64,000 bases of DNA, taken from NCBI RefSeq assembly GCF_006438925.1, contig NZ_RCZA01000006.1, positions 124,001 through 188,000 on the forward strand, written 5' to 3'. Of the stretch, positions 18,785 to 27,688 are shown in pieces. This DNA is from Pseudomonas mandelii (GTDB lineage: Bacteria > Pseudomonadota > Gammaproteobacteria > Pseudomonadales > Pseudomonadaceae). Within the stretch, counting starts at the first letter, position 1. Each line of letters starts with the position of its first letter. The translations under genes were made by a program, and so were the position numbers. The notes beneath the pieces were generated by a model that saw only the letters and a list, made by a program, of their open reading frames with translations, made no database searches and was not told the origin of the DNA.

Positions 18785-19039
18785 TCAGTCGCCTCTATCG
18801 TCACGATCACGATCACGATCACGGCCGTGATTGCGTTCATACCCCTGATCATCGTCACGACGATCATATCTGCGGTCATCCCTTCGATCATCGTCATAAC
18901 CTCGGTCGTATCCACGACGGTAATCATGACCTCGATCACGATCTCGACCGTACCTTTCTCCGTCGTCCCAGTGAGGCCCACAGCCTCCCAGCAGGAGAGA
19001 GCCTGAAATGGCCATGAACATTATTACTGCACGCTTCAT
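18785..19039 (-). CDS. Arg/Asp-rich lipoprotein
   Basis: An 84-residue protein with a lipoprotein signal peptide (MFMAISGSLLLGGC, lipobox LGGC). The mature part is low-complexity and made almost only of Arg, Asp, Tyr, Gly and His in RD, DRR and YDR units, to the C-terminus. Such a sequence cannot form a normal fold. It would be a flexible polyampholyte anchored in the outer membrane. The coding DNA is a degenerate tandem of GATCACGATC-like units, so its length may vary between strains. The function is unknown. Confidence 0.7.
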   Translation of the reverse strand: MKRAVIMFMAISGSLLLGGCGPHWDDGERYGRDRDRGHDYRRGYDRGYDDDRRDDRRYDRRDDDQGYERNHGRDRDRDRDDRGD

Positions 19040-19358
19040 TTGAACGTCCTGAATGCAAAGGTCAGCGATATGACCGTGAGGCCGCTCAATGATTCACAGG
19101 TCAGATACAGCAAACCAAATCCAAAGCCTGAATTAACAACGTGCTGATCGGCAAGGAGGCACCAGTAAGCGCGGTTCGCTTCGGCGGGAACGCCTATCAC
19201 GTCATCGAGCGGGCCACCGGCAAAGTGAAGACACGACGAAAAGAAGGTCGATTATCTGGAGGGTGGGCGCCGAGTTGGCGTTTTGAGGTGGGAGTTTTGC
19301 AAATCGCAGTGTCTAGTCCTGAAACCGGTGTAAACCTATTTCAGGACGGGACAGCAAC
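19040..19358. other. Junction region at the left of the prophage remnant, 319 bases
   Basis: A short open frame (19141-19362) is present but I cannot support it as a gene. Near the right end, GTCCTGAAA at 19316-19324 and TTTCAGGAC at 19339-19347 form a 9-bp inverted repeat. It lies just before the ATG that opens the methylase fragment. This could be the end of a lost insertion sequence or a hairpin at a rearrangement joint. Confidence 0.35.
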
Positions 19359-19790
19359 ATGAAGGCTGTGGCCAGGAAATCGAACGGTGTCGGATGGGGC
19401 CATGGTTCAGACGATAAAGAACGATGCCGGGGACGCATCAAGGACAACGAGTCGATGAACTCAGCCCTTGCGGTGATGCCAAGTGAGCGGAACAACCGCA
19501 GCGTTTGGACCGTGGCAACCCACAGCTTCAAAGGTGCCCACTTCGCCACCTTCCCACCCGACCTGATCCGTCCATGTGTTTTGGCCGGGGCTCCGCGGGG
19601 CGGTATTGTGCTGGACCCTTTCGGCGGTGCCGGTACCACGGCGGTGGTCGCCATGCAGGAAGGCCGAAAGTCAGTCCTCTGCGAACTAAACCCGCACTAT
19701 GCCGCCATGGCTGAACGCCGAATTGCAGCGGCCTGGCTCGACGGCGCGGCACAGATGGACGTTTTTCACGACTCTGCGCCAGCCGCCTGA
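19359..19790 (+). pseudogene. Phage-type DNA methyltransferase, N-terminal part missing
   Basis: The 143-residue frame carries the C-terminal part of an amino-methyltransferase: SVWTVATHSFKGAHFATFPPDLI, the AdoMet-binding motif LDPFGGAGTTAVVA and LCELNPHYAAMAERRI. In this class the catalytic DPPY-type motif comes before this part, and it is absent. The first residues (MKAVARK) seem to be joined from elsewhere onto SNGVGWGHGSDD, which looks like the interior of the family. The product would not be catalytic. It is the leftmost clear phage-derived gene. Confidence 0.7.
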
Positions 19791-19822
19791 CCCACCCTAA
19801 CCTATTGCGCTGAGTACTGTTT

Positions 19823-20077
19823 TCAAGCCGAAAGATCAGGCCCAAGAGTCAAATCGATGTCTAGCCTCGCCAATGCTTTACCGCGGGCTAACGCCTCATT
19901 GAAGCTGTTGTACTTGGCATTTTCACGGATTGCTTCAACCTGCCTTTCTTCGATCTCAACAGCGATTCTAAGTCCTGTTGGCACAGAATCACTGTCGCTA
20001 TCCCATTCGAAATCAATCTTCGCTTTAACGCCTCGATGCTCATAGACAACTGGGTACGGCCTATCCACTAACACCAT
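19823..20077 (-). CDS. Hypothetical protein, 84 aa
   Basis: The start at 20077 is chosen because GGAGATCGAA precedes the ATG; the frame itself reaches 20116. The protein has an acidic middle (IDFEWDSDSDSVPTG) and a helical second half (AVEIEERQVEAIRENAKYNSFNEALARGKALARLD). It is transcribed opposite to the phage genes around it, so it may be a lysogenic cargo gene or an unrelated insertion. Family not recognised. Confidence 0.5.
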   Translation of the reverse strand: MVLVDRPYPVVYEHRGVKAKIDFEWDSDSDSVPTGLRIAVEIEERQVEAIRENAKYNSFNEALARGKALARLDIDLTLGPDLSA

Positions 20078-20178
20078 TTCGATCTCCTTGATCCGGCTCC
20101 ATGCCGGGCCGAACACAAATACCTCACTTCAACGAATCATGCCAGCCGGCGAGGCAGGCGTCTGCCTGGAGACAACCT

Positions 20179-20349
20179 ATGCAAGCAGTCATCTATGCGG
20201 GCCTGCGTAACGGAGCCCGAGATCAACAAATCCACGATGCACTCATCTACAAGCACGTTGCAGAAGTTGCGGAGGAATTCAAACTCTCGCCGAACACCGT
20301 CCGAGCGGCCGCTAAACGAATTGAAAAGGTTGGAGCGGTCGACCGTGAC
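20179..20349 (+). pseudogene. Phage HTH protein, probably truncated by fusion
   Basis: The ATG at 20179 has GGAGA upstream. About 53 residues read as an authentic small DNA-binding protein, including a helix-turn-helix-like HVAEVAEEFKLSPNTVRAAAKRIEKVGAV. Beyond that the frame (open to 20796) runs into Arg-rich sequence that is the shadow of the next phage gene. The original end of this gene appears lost at a joint near 20340. Confidence 0.45.
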
Positions 20350-20593
20350 GAAGTTGGTCATCACCGGCGCGGCGCGACTCGACGCGATCACCGTGTTCCT
20401 CGAGGACTTCGGCCGCCGCGACTGCCCGACCGAATCCAATCCGAACTACCAGACCGCCCAGGGCAAGATCACCATCAACTGCTGGGACAACAGCTGGAAT
20501 GCCTACTGGGGCGGCATGGGGCCTCGCACCGTCGCGGAGTTCGTCGCCGATTGCGGTTGGGACTACGTTCTGAACTGCTTGGATTCGGGATGA
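20345..20593 (+). CDS. Prophage hypothetical protein
   Basis: Starting at GTG 20345 the frame gives 82 residues: TKLVITGAARLDAITVFLEDFG, then GKITINCWDNSWNAYWGGMG and AEFVADCGWDYVLNCL. This Trp-rich pattern occurs in small proteins of the early region of Pseudomonas temperate phages, from memory. The function is unknown. Its 5' end abuts the HTH fragment with no spacing, consistent with a deletion joint, so its own upstream signals may be lost. Confidence 0.55.
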   Translation: MTKLVITGAARLDAITVFLEDFGRRDCPTESNPNYQTAQGKITINCWDNSWNAYWGGMGPRTVAEFVADCGWDYVLNCLDSG

Positions 20594-20796
20594 GTTCCAC
20601 CGTCTTCAGCGGTGACGCGCTCCCTACCCTAGCCAAGAAGTGCATCGTCCAGCGCCGGCGGCAACAGACCGGGCGCCACGACTGGGAGCTGGGCGAGCTG
20701 AGCAAGGGTGCCACGCCTCATGGAGGCAGGCGAGTATCGGAAGCTGCGCTACGCCGGCGGCAAGCTGAGTCTGCAGCAGTTGAAAAAATGGATTGA
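20590..20796 (+). CDS. Prophage hypothetical protein, C-terminus doubtful
   Basis: The ATG at 20590 overlaps the previous stop (ATGA). The first part (STVFSGDALPTLAKKCIVQRRRQQTGRHDWELGEL) reads as a genuine phage protein. The last 25 or so residues overlap the excisionase gene in another frame and look like its shadow, so the natural 3' end has probably been deleted. Confidence 0.4.
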   Translation: MSSTVFSGDALPTLAKKCIVQRRRQQTGRHDWELGELSKGATPHGGRRVSEAALRRRQAESAAVEKMD

Positions 20797-20908
20797 GGAA
20801 GGCGAAGTGATCGGAGAGGTAAAAGGCGGGATGTATTTCGTGGATCTACAGGCAGCCGTGATTGGATCGAACGATCCGTTGCTCGCCAAGATGATGGAGG
20901 TGCGCTGA
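20708..20908 (+). CDS. Excisionase-like DNA-binding protein
   Basis: A 66-residue protein from GTG 20708. The sequence LMEAGEYRKLRYAGGKLSLQQLKKWIEEGEVIGEVKGGMYFVD has the winged-helix arrangement of phage excisionases: a helix-turn-helix with a WIEEGEV recognition region followed by a beta wing. Position supports this: it overlaps the integrase start by one base (TGATG), the usual xis-int order. Confidence 0.7.
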   Translation: MPRLMEAGEYRKLRYAGGKLSLQQLKKWIEEGEVIGEVKGGMYFVDLQAAVIGSNDPLLAKMMEVR

Positions 20909-21753
20909 TGGCTCCCCCGCGCGCCAGGACAGTGAAGAACCGGGACCTGCCAGCGAACCTGTACCCGAACGGGAAGTACTGGCAGTACAAGAACCCGATC
21001 ACCGGCAAGAAGACCAGCATCAACAAGCCGATGGCCGAGGCCATCAAACTGGCCAACGCCGCCAACGCCAAGCTGCTTCCGTTGCTGGCTGACGATGGTT
21101 CGTTGCTGGCCATGCTCACCGGTGACGCCGCACCGAAGTTCAGCGGTTGCCTGGAGCGTTTCGAAAAGGAATGGCTGACCACCAAGACCTACGCCGCGAG
21201 CACCATGAAGGAAATCAAATTCAAGTTGGCCCGGTACCGCGAGGACCTTGGCGACCTGATGATGGGGCAGCTGAATGTGCTGACAATCGCCGAGTATCTG
21301 GATGGTTTCGAGAACAACGCCTACACCAAGCATCGAGGGCTGCTGGTCCAAGTGTTCGCGTTCACGGTGGCCAAGGGCCTGTGCGATCGCAACTCCGCCG
21401 AACTGACCCTGGTCAAGAAAGAGGCCGAGAAGAAGCGCCAGCGGCACACCGTCGAAGGTCTGAACAAGATATTGGAATACGTGGGGACACCAATCTGGCT
21501 CAGGCGAGCAATACGTTTGGGTCTGCTGAGTCTTCAGCGGCGGGAAGATATCGTGATGTGGCCGAAATCGGCCGTGGACCTCGAGCAGAACACCATCAAG
21601 GTGTCACCCGGGAAGACGCAGAACTACGGAAAGCCCGTGCACTTGGAGATTGTCATGGGTCATGCCGACGTGAAGATGACTGAGCATTACCAGGCTGGTC
21701 ACGGCGATGACGCTGTGGTTTACATGAAGGTGAAAGCCGATTTAACGCTTTGA
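20908..21753 (+). pseudogene. int: Phage tyrosine integrase with internal deletion
   Basis: 281 residues remain. An AP2-like arm-binding N-terminus (PNGKYWQYKNPITGKKTSINK), the core-binding SAM-like domain and the first catalytic Arg region (LGLLSLQRREDIVMW) are present. After GKPVHLEIV the frame jumps directly to MGHADVKMTEHYQAGHGDDAVVY, the last catalytic block with His and the Tyr nucleophile. The intervening segment of roughly 80 residues, which holds the HxxR catalytic box, is absent. The deletion is in frame, possibly through a short ATGGGT repeat. The enzyme should be dead, leaving the element immobile. It points at tRNA-Val(GAC). Confidence 0.8.
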
Positions 21754-21806
21754 TGGTGGTTCGTTTTTCCAAATCGTTTCCAACGTTTTTCCAAACAGCA
21801 CCCAAC

Positions 21807-21836
21807 AAAAAAGGGCCCACCTTTCGGTGAGCCCTT
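21807..21836 (-). terminator. Terminator of tRNA-Val(GAC)
   Basis: On the minus strand AAGGGCTCACC and GGTGGGCCCTT pair (one mismatch) around GAAA and are followed by TTTTTTG. It lies 30 bases beyond the tRNA 3' end. Confidence 0.85.
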
Positions 21837-21865
21837 CTAGACCGCCCAGCAGAGCGGATTTTGTT

Positions 21866-21942
21866 TGGTAGGCGCGATTGGACTCGAACCAACGACCCCC
21901 ACCATGTCAAGGTGGTGCTCTAACCAACTGAGCTACGTGCCT
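21866..21942 (-). tRNA. tRNA-Val (anticodon GAC)
   Basis: A 77-base tRNA with encoded CCA. The anticodon arm is CACCACCTTGACATGGTGG and the T arm GGTTCGAGTCC. The acceptor stem is AGGCACG against CGCGCCT, with an A-C mismatch at the fifth pair. The remnant integrase ends on its 3' side, so this is the likely attachment site. An incoming phage copy replacing the 3' half could explain the mismatch. Confidence 0.95.
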
Positions 21943-22125
21943 GCTGTGAGGCGGCATTCTACGGAATTCCGGAGGGGTGTCAACACCTTTTTTCGAGCTA
22001 ACTCTATGAATATGCAAAATATTTAATTTTGCGGCTGCAAAGAAGATTTTGCGGTGGCTGGCGGTCGATTTTTATCTCGGGTAGGATCGAGGCACTCGTA
22101 AAATATATTAAACAGAGGCTGCAGG

Positions 22126-23409
22126 ATGGCGAACACCCCCTACCCGGAATCCTATTACGCAGCATCGGCCAATGCGGTTCCGCCGCGCCCGGCCTTGCAG
22201 GATGACGTAGAGACTGATGTCTGTGTGATCGGTGCCGGTTACACCGGTCTGTCCTCTGCCCTGTTTCTGCTGGAAAACGGTTTCCGGGTCACGATGCTTG
22301 AAGCGGCGAAGGTAGGTTTTGGTGCGTCGGGCCGGAACGGTGGCCAGATCGTTAACAGTTATAGTCGCGACATCGATGTGATCGAGCGCAGTGTCGGCCC
22401 CAAGCAGGCTCAATTGCTGGGGCAGATGGCGTTCGAAGGTGGGCGGATCATTCGTGAGCGGGTTGCCAAATATAATATCCAGTGCGACTTGAAGGACGGT
22501 GGTGTATTCGCCGCCATTACCGCCAAGCAGATGGGCCACCTGGAATCCCAGAAGCGTCTGTGGGAGCGGTTCGGTCACACGCAGCTTGAACTGATGGATC
22601 AGCGTCGCATCCGTGAAGTAGTCGCTTGCGACCAGTACATCGGCGGCATGCTCGACATGAGCGGTGGGCACATTCATCCGCTGAATCTGGTGTTGGGCGA
22701 AGCGGCAGCGGTCGAGTCGCTGGGCGGCACCATTTACGAGCAATCGCCGGCAGTGCGCATCGAGCGCGGCGCGAATCCCGTGGTGCATACGCCTCAGGGC
22801 AAGGTCAGGGCCAAGTTCATCATCGTTGCGGGTAACGCGTATCTCGGCAATCTGGTGCCGGAACTGGCCGCCAAATCGATGCCCTGCGGGACTCAGGTGA
22901 TCACAACTGAACCCTTGGGTGAAGCATTGGCCAAGAGCCTGTTGCCGCAGGATTACTGCGTCGAGGACTGCAATTACCTGCTCGACTACTACCGTTTGAC
23001 CGGCGACAAGCGCCTGGTCTTCGGCGGTGGCGTGGTGTATGGCGCGCGGGATCCGGCGAACATCGAGGCGATTATTCGGCCGAAGATGCTCAAAGCCTTC
23101 CCGCAGCTCAAGGACGTGAAGATCGATTACGCCTGGACCGGCAATTTCCTGCTGACCTTGTCGCGTCTTCCTCAGGTCGGACGCCTGGGCGACAACATCT
23201 ACTATTCCCAGGGTTGCAGCGGCCATGGCGTGACCTATACGCACCTGGCGGGCAAGGTGCTGGCCGAAGCGTTGCGTGGCCAGGCTGAGCGTTTCGACGC
23301 GTTCGCCGACCTGCCCCACTACCCGTTCCCCGGCGGACAACTGCTGCGTACACCATTCGCTGCGTTGGGCGCCTGGTATTACGGACTGCGAGACAAACTC
23401 GGCTTCTGA
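22126..23409 (+). CDS. puuB: FAD-dependent oxidoreductase, gamma-glutamylputrescine oxidase-like
   Basis: A 427-residue DAO-family flavoenzyme. The Rossmann dinucleotide fold VCVIGAGYTGLSSALFLLENG is at about residues 32-52, followed by GASGRNGGQIV, the LVFGGGVVYG segment and the C-terminal GCSGHGVTYTHLAGKV FAD contact. Length and these motifs fit PuuB/OrdL oxidases that deaminate gamma-glutamyl-putrescine. Other amine substrates are possible because no other puu gene is nearby. The start follows GAGGCTGCAGG, with an AT-rich TAAAATATATTAA stretch upstream. Confidence 0.85.
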   Translation: MANTPYPESYYAASANAVPPRPALQDDVETDVCVIGAGYTGLSSALFLLENGFRVTMLEAAKVGFGASGRNGGQIVNSYSRDIDVIERSVGPKQAQLLGQMAFEGGRIIRERVAKYNIQCDLKDGGVFAAITAKQMGHLESQKRLWERFGHTQLELMDQRRIREVVACDQYIGGMLDMSGGHIHPLNLVLGEAAAVESLGGTIYEQSPAVRIERGANPVVHTPQGKVRAKFIIVAGNAYLGNLVPELAAKSMPCGTQVITTEPLGEALAKSLLPQDYCVEDCNYLLDYYRLTGDKRLVFGGGVVYGARDPANIEAIIRPKMLKAFPQLKDVKIDYAWTGNFLLTLSRLPQVGRLGDNIYYSQGCSGHGVTYTHLAGKVLAEALRGQAERFDAFADLPHYPFPGGQLLRTPFAALGAWYYGLRDKLGF

Positions 23410-23419
23410 CCGATAGACG

Positions 23420-23452
23420 AAAAAAGGGGCAACTGCACAGTTGCCCCTTTTC
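23420..23452. terminator. Bidirectional terminator between the oxidase and the siderophore operon
   Basis: The stem AAAGGGGCAACTG / CAGTTGCCCCTTT is nearly perfect, with A-rich and T-rich flanks. It separates two convergent transcription units. Confidence 0.9.
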
Positions 23453-23468
23453 ATTTCAGCTCGGGAAG

Positions 23469-24095
23469 TCAGCTCTTTCGCTGATTGAGCCTCTGCAAGA
23501 ATTCGGCCCTGCGCTGTTGGTCCATTTCCTCTTTGGCCAAGAGCTCGGGAAGCAGCTCGGCCGCACGCAGGGCATCGAGGATGTAGACACCGTCATCATC
23601 ACCGATAGCCAAGTCCCCCGGTTGCACCCGAACCCCGCCCACATTGATCGACCGATTGACCTCCCCACGGGCGCCAATGCCGCGAGTCGTGTACGCACTG
23701 ACGTCCCGGCAAAAGATCGGCAACCCATGGCGACGCAATGCACTGACATCCGTGACCGCACCCGACACCACCACGCCGGCCAACCCCTTGATCAACCCGG
23801 CCAGGGTGCGCAGTTCGCCCCAGCAGCCACACTCCTCGTCGCCCACACATTCGATCACCAGCACGTCGCCCGGCTCACTCAGCAACAGCGCTTCACGCAA
23901 AATGCTGCCATCCGGCGGGAAGACTTTGACGGTGACGACAGTGCCGACCATGCGGATGTCGTTGAACAGCGGCTTGATCCCCCGCAGGAAACCCCGATCA
24001 GAAAAATGGCCGATGGTTGACGAAGGGATCGACCGGTAGGCGTTGAGCAACTCCGGGGTGACGAGCTGCTGGCGAGGGTTGATCTGATAACTCAT
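23469..24095 (-). CDS. RraA-like / oxo-acid aldolase-family protein at the end of the siderophore operon
   Basis: About 208 residues from ATG 24095, chosen because it overlaps the fhuF-like stop by 4 bases (ATGA) and has GGGGAA upstream. It belongs to the RraA-like fold that includes 4-hydroxy-4-methyl-2-oxoglutarate aldolase and the RNase E inhibitor RraA. Visible parts are PSSTIGHFSDRGFLRGIKPL, a GDVLVIE strand, WGELRTLAGLIKGLAGVVVSGAVTDV and VQPGDLAIGDDDGV. A tight coupling to iron genes is unexpected. An aldolase acting on a citrate- or oxoglutarate-like acid is one inference, since achromobactin contains both. Confidence 0.8.
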   Translation of the reverse strand: MSYQINPRQQLVTPELLNAYRSIPSSTIGHFSDRGFLRGIKPLFNDIRMVGTVVTVKVFPPDGSILREALLLSEPGDVLVIECVGDEECGCWGELRTLAGLIKGLAGVVVSGAVTDVSALRRHGLPIFCRDVSAYTTRGIGARGEVNRSINVGGVRVQPGDLAIGDDDGVYILDALRAAELLPELLAKEEMDQQRRAEFLQRLNQRKS

Positions 24096-24874
24096 CGGCA
24101 TTTCCCCGGACGCAGCAGTGGGCAGGTCGAACAATACTCAGCGGGCTCAGTCGCCAGGTAATAGAAGCAGCAGGTTCGTCGAAAGCGAATGCTGCGCTGC
24201 CCCTCGTCGACCAGTGTCGGCGGACGACGGAAATGGCTCAACGGGTTGTAATCGAGGCCGAACAGCGCAGGTTCTGCCTGGGTCAGCAACCACCTGAAGT
24301 CCGCTTCATGGCGCTCGCGTACCGACGGCTCGTCGATTTTTGCCATGCGCTTTTCATACAACGAATACACGCGTACGGCGGAGTTTTCCCACAAGATGCG
24401 CCGTGAAACACCACTCACACGGTTGAAGGTTTGCCACAGCGGCTTCAACAGCCCGGCAAACAGTGACTGCACCAGGGTTTCCCGCCAGGCCTCGCGCTCA
24501 CCTGCGCCGTACGTCAGCGGCTGGGAATGAGCCAGCGGCATCGAAGACGTCCACAGCCCGTCATCATGGCCGTACTCGATCACCGTGTTGTCCAGCGACA
24601 GCAGCAGTCCTTTGTCGTACACCGACATGGCATACAAACAGGCGCCGGTGGCCAGGAACGACAGGCGCTTGCCCAGCAGAGAGGCGGTGATCGCCCGCGA
24701 CGGCGAGCCAATGACCGGGCTCAATGCGTCCAGCAAACGCTCGCACACATCTTCCTGCAACAGGTCACGCGCCATCAGTGAGCGTAATGGATCACGCTCG
24801 GCGCTGTCCTTCAACCGCAACCCAGCGCCCAGCACGTTCCACTCTTGCGCGGTGAAGTGGTGAGCCAGAGTCAT
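24092..24874 (-). CDS. FhuF-type ferric siderophore reductase
   Basis: About 260 residues from ATG 24874, which overlaps the ATPase stop (ATGA). The C-terminus has the FhuF [2Fe-2S] cysteine pattern Cys-Cys-(10)-Cys-xx-Cys in [21 protein letters not shown]. FhuF proteins reduce ferric iron in imported hydroxamate or carboxylate siderophores in the cytoplasm. Here it follows the importer genes, so it is the likely iron-release step for the imported siderophore. Confidence 0.9.
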   Translation of the reverse strand: MTLAHHFTAQEWNVLGAGLRLKDSAERDPLRSLMARDLLQEDVCERLLDALSPVIGSPSRAITASLLGKRLSFLATGACLYAMSVYDKGLLLSLDNTVIEYGHDDGLWTSSMPLAHSQPLTYGAGEREAWRETLVQSLFAGLLKPLWQTFNRVSGVSRRILWENSAVRVYSLYEKRMAKIDEPSVRERHEADFRWLLTQAEPALFGLDYNPLSHFRRPPTLVDEGQRSIRFRRTCCFYYLATEPAEYCSTCPLLRPGKCR

Positions 24875-25662
24875 TGCGGCAATTCCCGACCAAACGGGAT
24901 GCACATCGGCGTACCAAAAAACGGATCAGGAATAATCCGGCAGTTGAGGTCGAACACGGTTTTGACCAGCGCCTGAGTCAAGACGTCCTCCGGCCGGCCT
25001 TGGGCAAATGCCGTACGTTCATGTACCGCCACCATATGATCCGCATAACGACAGGCCAGGTTGAGGTCGTGAAGCACCATGATGATGGTTTTGTTCTCGA
25101 GCCGGTTGAGGTCGCGCAGCAGGTCCAGCACTTCAATCTGGTGAGCCAGGTCGAGGAAGGTCGTCGGCTCGTCCAGCAACACAATGCCGGTGTCCTGGGC
25201 CAGGGTCATGGCGATCCACGCACGCTGGCGCTGCCCGCCGGACAAAGCATCCACCGGCCGATCCGCCAGCGCCTGCAGACTGGTCTGCGACAGCGCGCGA
25301 TTGACCATGGTTTCATCCTCGGCCGACCACTGTTGCATCCAGCTCTGATAAGGGTATCGGCCCAGGGCCACGAGTTGGCGAACGGTAATGCCCTCCGGCG
25401 CCGTCGGTGTCTGGGGCAGGATGGCCAACTCACGCGCCACCGCTGCCGTGGATTTTTGCTGGATATCCACACCATTGAGAATCACCGAGCCTTGCTGCGG
25501 TTTCAGCAGTCGGGCGAAGGATTTGAGCAAGGTACTTTTACCGCAGCCGTTACTGCCAATCAGCACCGAGATCTTGCCCTTGGGCAGTTGCATGTCCAGC
25601 GCGTCAATAATCACCTGGCGCTGATAACTCAGGGTCAGGCCGCGACTTGCAATCGACGTCAT
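24871..25662 (-). CDS. cbrD: Ferric-siderophore ABC transporter ATPase (CbrD-like)
   Basis: A 263-residue ATPase with Walker [10 protein letters not shown] (about residues 34-42), signature [13 protein letters not shown] and Walker [13 protein letters not shown]. It belongs to the FecE/FepC group that powers ferric-siderophore import. It lies 12 bases after the second permease and overlaps the FhuF-like gene. The symbol is given by analogy with the achromobactin cluster order. Confidence 0.9.
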   Translation of the reverse strand: MTSIASRGLTLSYQRQVIIDALDMQLPKGKISVLIGSNGCGKSTLLKSFARLLKPQQGSVILNGVDIQQKSTAAVARELAILPQTPTAPEGITVRQLVALGRYPYQSWMQQWSAEDETMVNRALSQTSLQALADRPVDALSGGQRQRAWIAMTLAQDTGIVLLDEPTTFLDLAHQIEVLDLLRDLNRLENKTIIMVLHDLNLACRYADHMVAVHERTAFAQGRPEDVLTQALVKTVFDLNCRIIPDPFFGTPMCIPFGRELPQ

Positions 25663-25674
25663 ACGTTGAATTCC

Positions 25675-26706
25675 TTAATGACGCTGTTTAATCAATAAAT
25701 AGAGAAAAAAGGGTGTGCCCAGCACCGCGACAAAGATCCCGGCCGGCAAATCCAGGGGCAAAAACAGCGTGCGCCCGACCAGGTCCGCCAGCATCACCAG
25801 ATTTGCGCCAATCAGGGCTGCCATCACGGCCTGCCCAGCGAAACCAGGGGCCACCAGGCGTTTGGCAATATGCGGCGCAATCAGCCCGACAAACGCGATC
25901 GCCCCACCCCAGGCAATGGCCGCACCGGCCAACGCTACACTCACCAGCAACAAACCGGCCCGCAGCCATTGCACGCGCACGCCGATGCCCTGGGCCAGGT
26001 TGTCATCCAACTGTTGCACCATCACCTGACGGGCCAGCAGCACCAGCAATGGGAAAATCCCCAACAACCAGCCAGCCAGCGCCAGCGGTTCAGGCCAACT
26101 GGCGCCGTACACGCTGCCGGTCAGCCAGACGTAGGCCGACAGAGTGGTGGTCAGCGGACTGAACACCAGAATGAAGGTGGTCGCCGCCGTCAACATCGCC
26201 GAGACGCCCACACCGATCAGCACCAGCCGCAGCGGTGAGGCCCCCTGCTTCCAGGCCAGCAGATAAATGGCCAGTGTCGCCAGACCCGCACCGAGCATTG
26301 CGGCCAAGGGCAGAAACTGTTGACCCAACGTCGCGGACAAAAACGACAGGTAAAGCACGGCGGCGGCGCTGGCACCGCTGGTGATGCCCAGCAGGTCCGG
26401 CGATGCCAGCGGGTTGCGAATGATGCTTTGCAGGATCAGCCCGGACACCGACAAAGCAGCCCCCACCAGCGCCGCCAGCACAATGCGTGGAAAACGCAGT
26501 TGCTCGACGATCAACGTCAGGCTGGCGTCCTGGCTGGAAAACAGGATTCGCATCACCTCGAGGGGCGAAAGGATGACTTTCCCCAGCGATAACGAGCCGA
26601 GCATCACCAGCACCGTCAGCACCAGCGCCGCCGCCAACCGCCACCATGTGGAGAGGTTGACCCGCCGGGAATACCCGCCTCGGCGCCAGGTCACCACCCT
26701 ATCCAT
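25675..26706 (-). CDS. cbrC: Ferric-siderophore ABC permease (CbrC-like)
   Basis: About 343 residues of the FecCD family with 9-10 membrane segments and the conserved [16 protein letters not shown] and [15 protein letters not shown]. The ATG at 26706 is chosen because GGAGG precedes it at the right distance; a GTG 4 codons upstream is less likely. It overlaps the other permease by 8 bases. Confidence 0.9.
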   Translation of the reverse strand: MDRVVTWRRGGYSRRVNLSTWWRLAAALVLTVLVMLGSLSLGKVILSPLEVMRILFSSQDASLTLIVEQLRFPRIVLAALVGAALSVSGLILQSIIRNPLASPDLLGITSGASAAAVLYLSFLSATLGQQFLPLAAMLGAGLATLAIYLLAWKQGASPLRLVLIGVGVSAMLTAATTFILVFSPLTTTLSAYVWLTGSVYGASWPEPLALAGWLLGIFPLLVLLARQVMVQQLDDNLAQGIGVRVQWLRAGLLLVSVALAGAAIAWGGAIAFVGLIAPHIAKRLVAPGFAGQAVMAALIGANLVMLADLVGRTLFLPLDLPAGIFVAVLGTPFFLYLLIKQRH

Positions 26707-27688
26707 AACGACCTCCACGCCGGGCCAACATGATGAAAAACGGTGCGCCGAACAGCGCCGTCATCACCCCCACCGGCACCTCCTGAGGCAGGATCAATAC
26801 CCGCGACAGCGTATCGGCCAACAGCAGCAGAATGGCGCCGAGCAGCGCACAACCGGGCAGCAACCAGCGATGGTCGATGGACAACCCCTTGCGCACCATG
26901 TGCGGCACCAGAAGACCGATAAAACCAATGCTGCCGGCCAACGCCACCGCGCTGCCCGCGAGACAGATCACCAGCGCGCTCATCAGCAGCCGGATCAGGC
27001 CGGTTCGCTGCCCCAGCCCCGTAGCAATTTCTTCCCCGGTGTTCAGCACATTGAGCTGCCCGGCCAGCAACAGCGCCCCCGACAACCCGAACACATCAGT
27101 CAGCAACAAGGGTGCGGCGCTCGACAGGTTGCGTTCGGACAACGAACCGGCCAGCCAGAACAGCACCGTGTCCAGGCCATCCTGATTCACCACCAGCAGC
27201 GCCTGGCTGAAGGCGGAGAACAACGCGGCGATCGCCGCACCCGCCAGCACGATGCGCAACGGGCTGAGACTGCCTTGCCCCATGTTGCCGATCAGCCACA
27301 CCAGACAACCCGCCACGGCAGCACCAATGAATGCCGACCACAGCCAGGCATCCGGGGATGACAGCGAGAAGATCGAGGAAAACAGGATGATAAAAAAAGT
27401 CGCTCCGGCATTGATCCCGAACAATCCGGGTGACGCCAACGGATTGCGCGTCAGCGCCTGCATCAAGGCGCCCGCGACCGCCAGGCTGGCGCCTACGGAA
27501 ATCGCCATCAGGGTGCGCGACAGACGCGTGGTGGTCACCAGCACATGACTGATGCTCAACGGGTCGGGATCGACAAACGCCGCGGCAATCTGTGGCAGTG
27601 GAATCCAGGTGGCACCGACCGCCAGGCTCAACACGCAGCACAGCAGCAACACGACACCCGCGCTGCACAGCTTTACTCCCGGGCTCAT
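26699..27688 (-). CDS. cbrB: Ferric-siderophore ABC permease (CbrB-like)
   Basis: About 329 residues of the FecCD family. [20 protein letters not shown] is the family signature and [15 protein letters not shown] the cytoplasmic coupling loop. The ATG at 27688 overlaps the binding-protein stop (ATGA); the frame upstream of it is a shadow of that gene. It pairs with the next permease as the heterodimeric channel. Confidence 0.9.
   Translation of the reverse strand: MSPGVKLCSAGVVLLLCCVLSLAVGATWIPLPQIAAAFVDPDPLSISHVLVTTTRLSRTLMAISVGASLAVAGALMQALTRNPLASPGLFGINAGATFFIILFSSIFSLSSPDAWLWSAFIGAAVAGCLVWLIGNMGQGSLSPLRIVLAGAAIAALFSAFSQALLVVNQDGLDTVLFWLAGSLSERNLSSAAPLLLTDVFGLSGALLLAGQLNVLNTGEEIATGLGQRTGLIRLLMSALVICLAGSAVALAGSIGFIGLLVPHMVRKGLSIDHRWLLPGCALLGAILLLLADTLSRVLILPQEVPVGVMTALFGAPFFIMLARRGGRYG

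Noticed and set aside
18739..18981. Val/Ile/Thr/Met-rich frame overlapping the Arg/Asp-rich lipoprotein
   Set aside because: It is the second frame of the same DNA repeat and lacks a lipobox or start signals.
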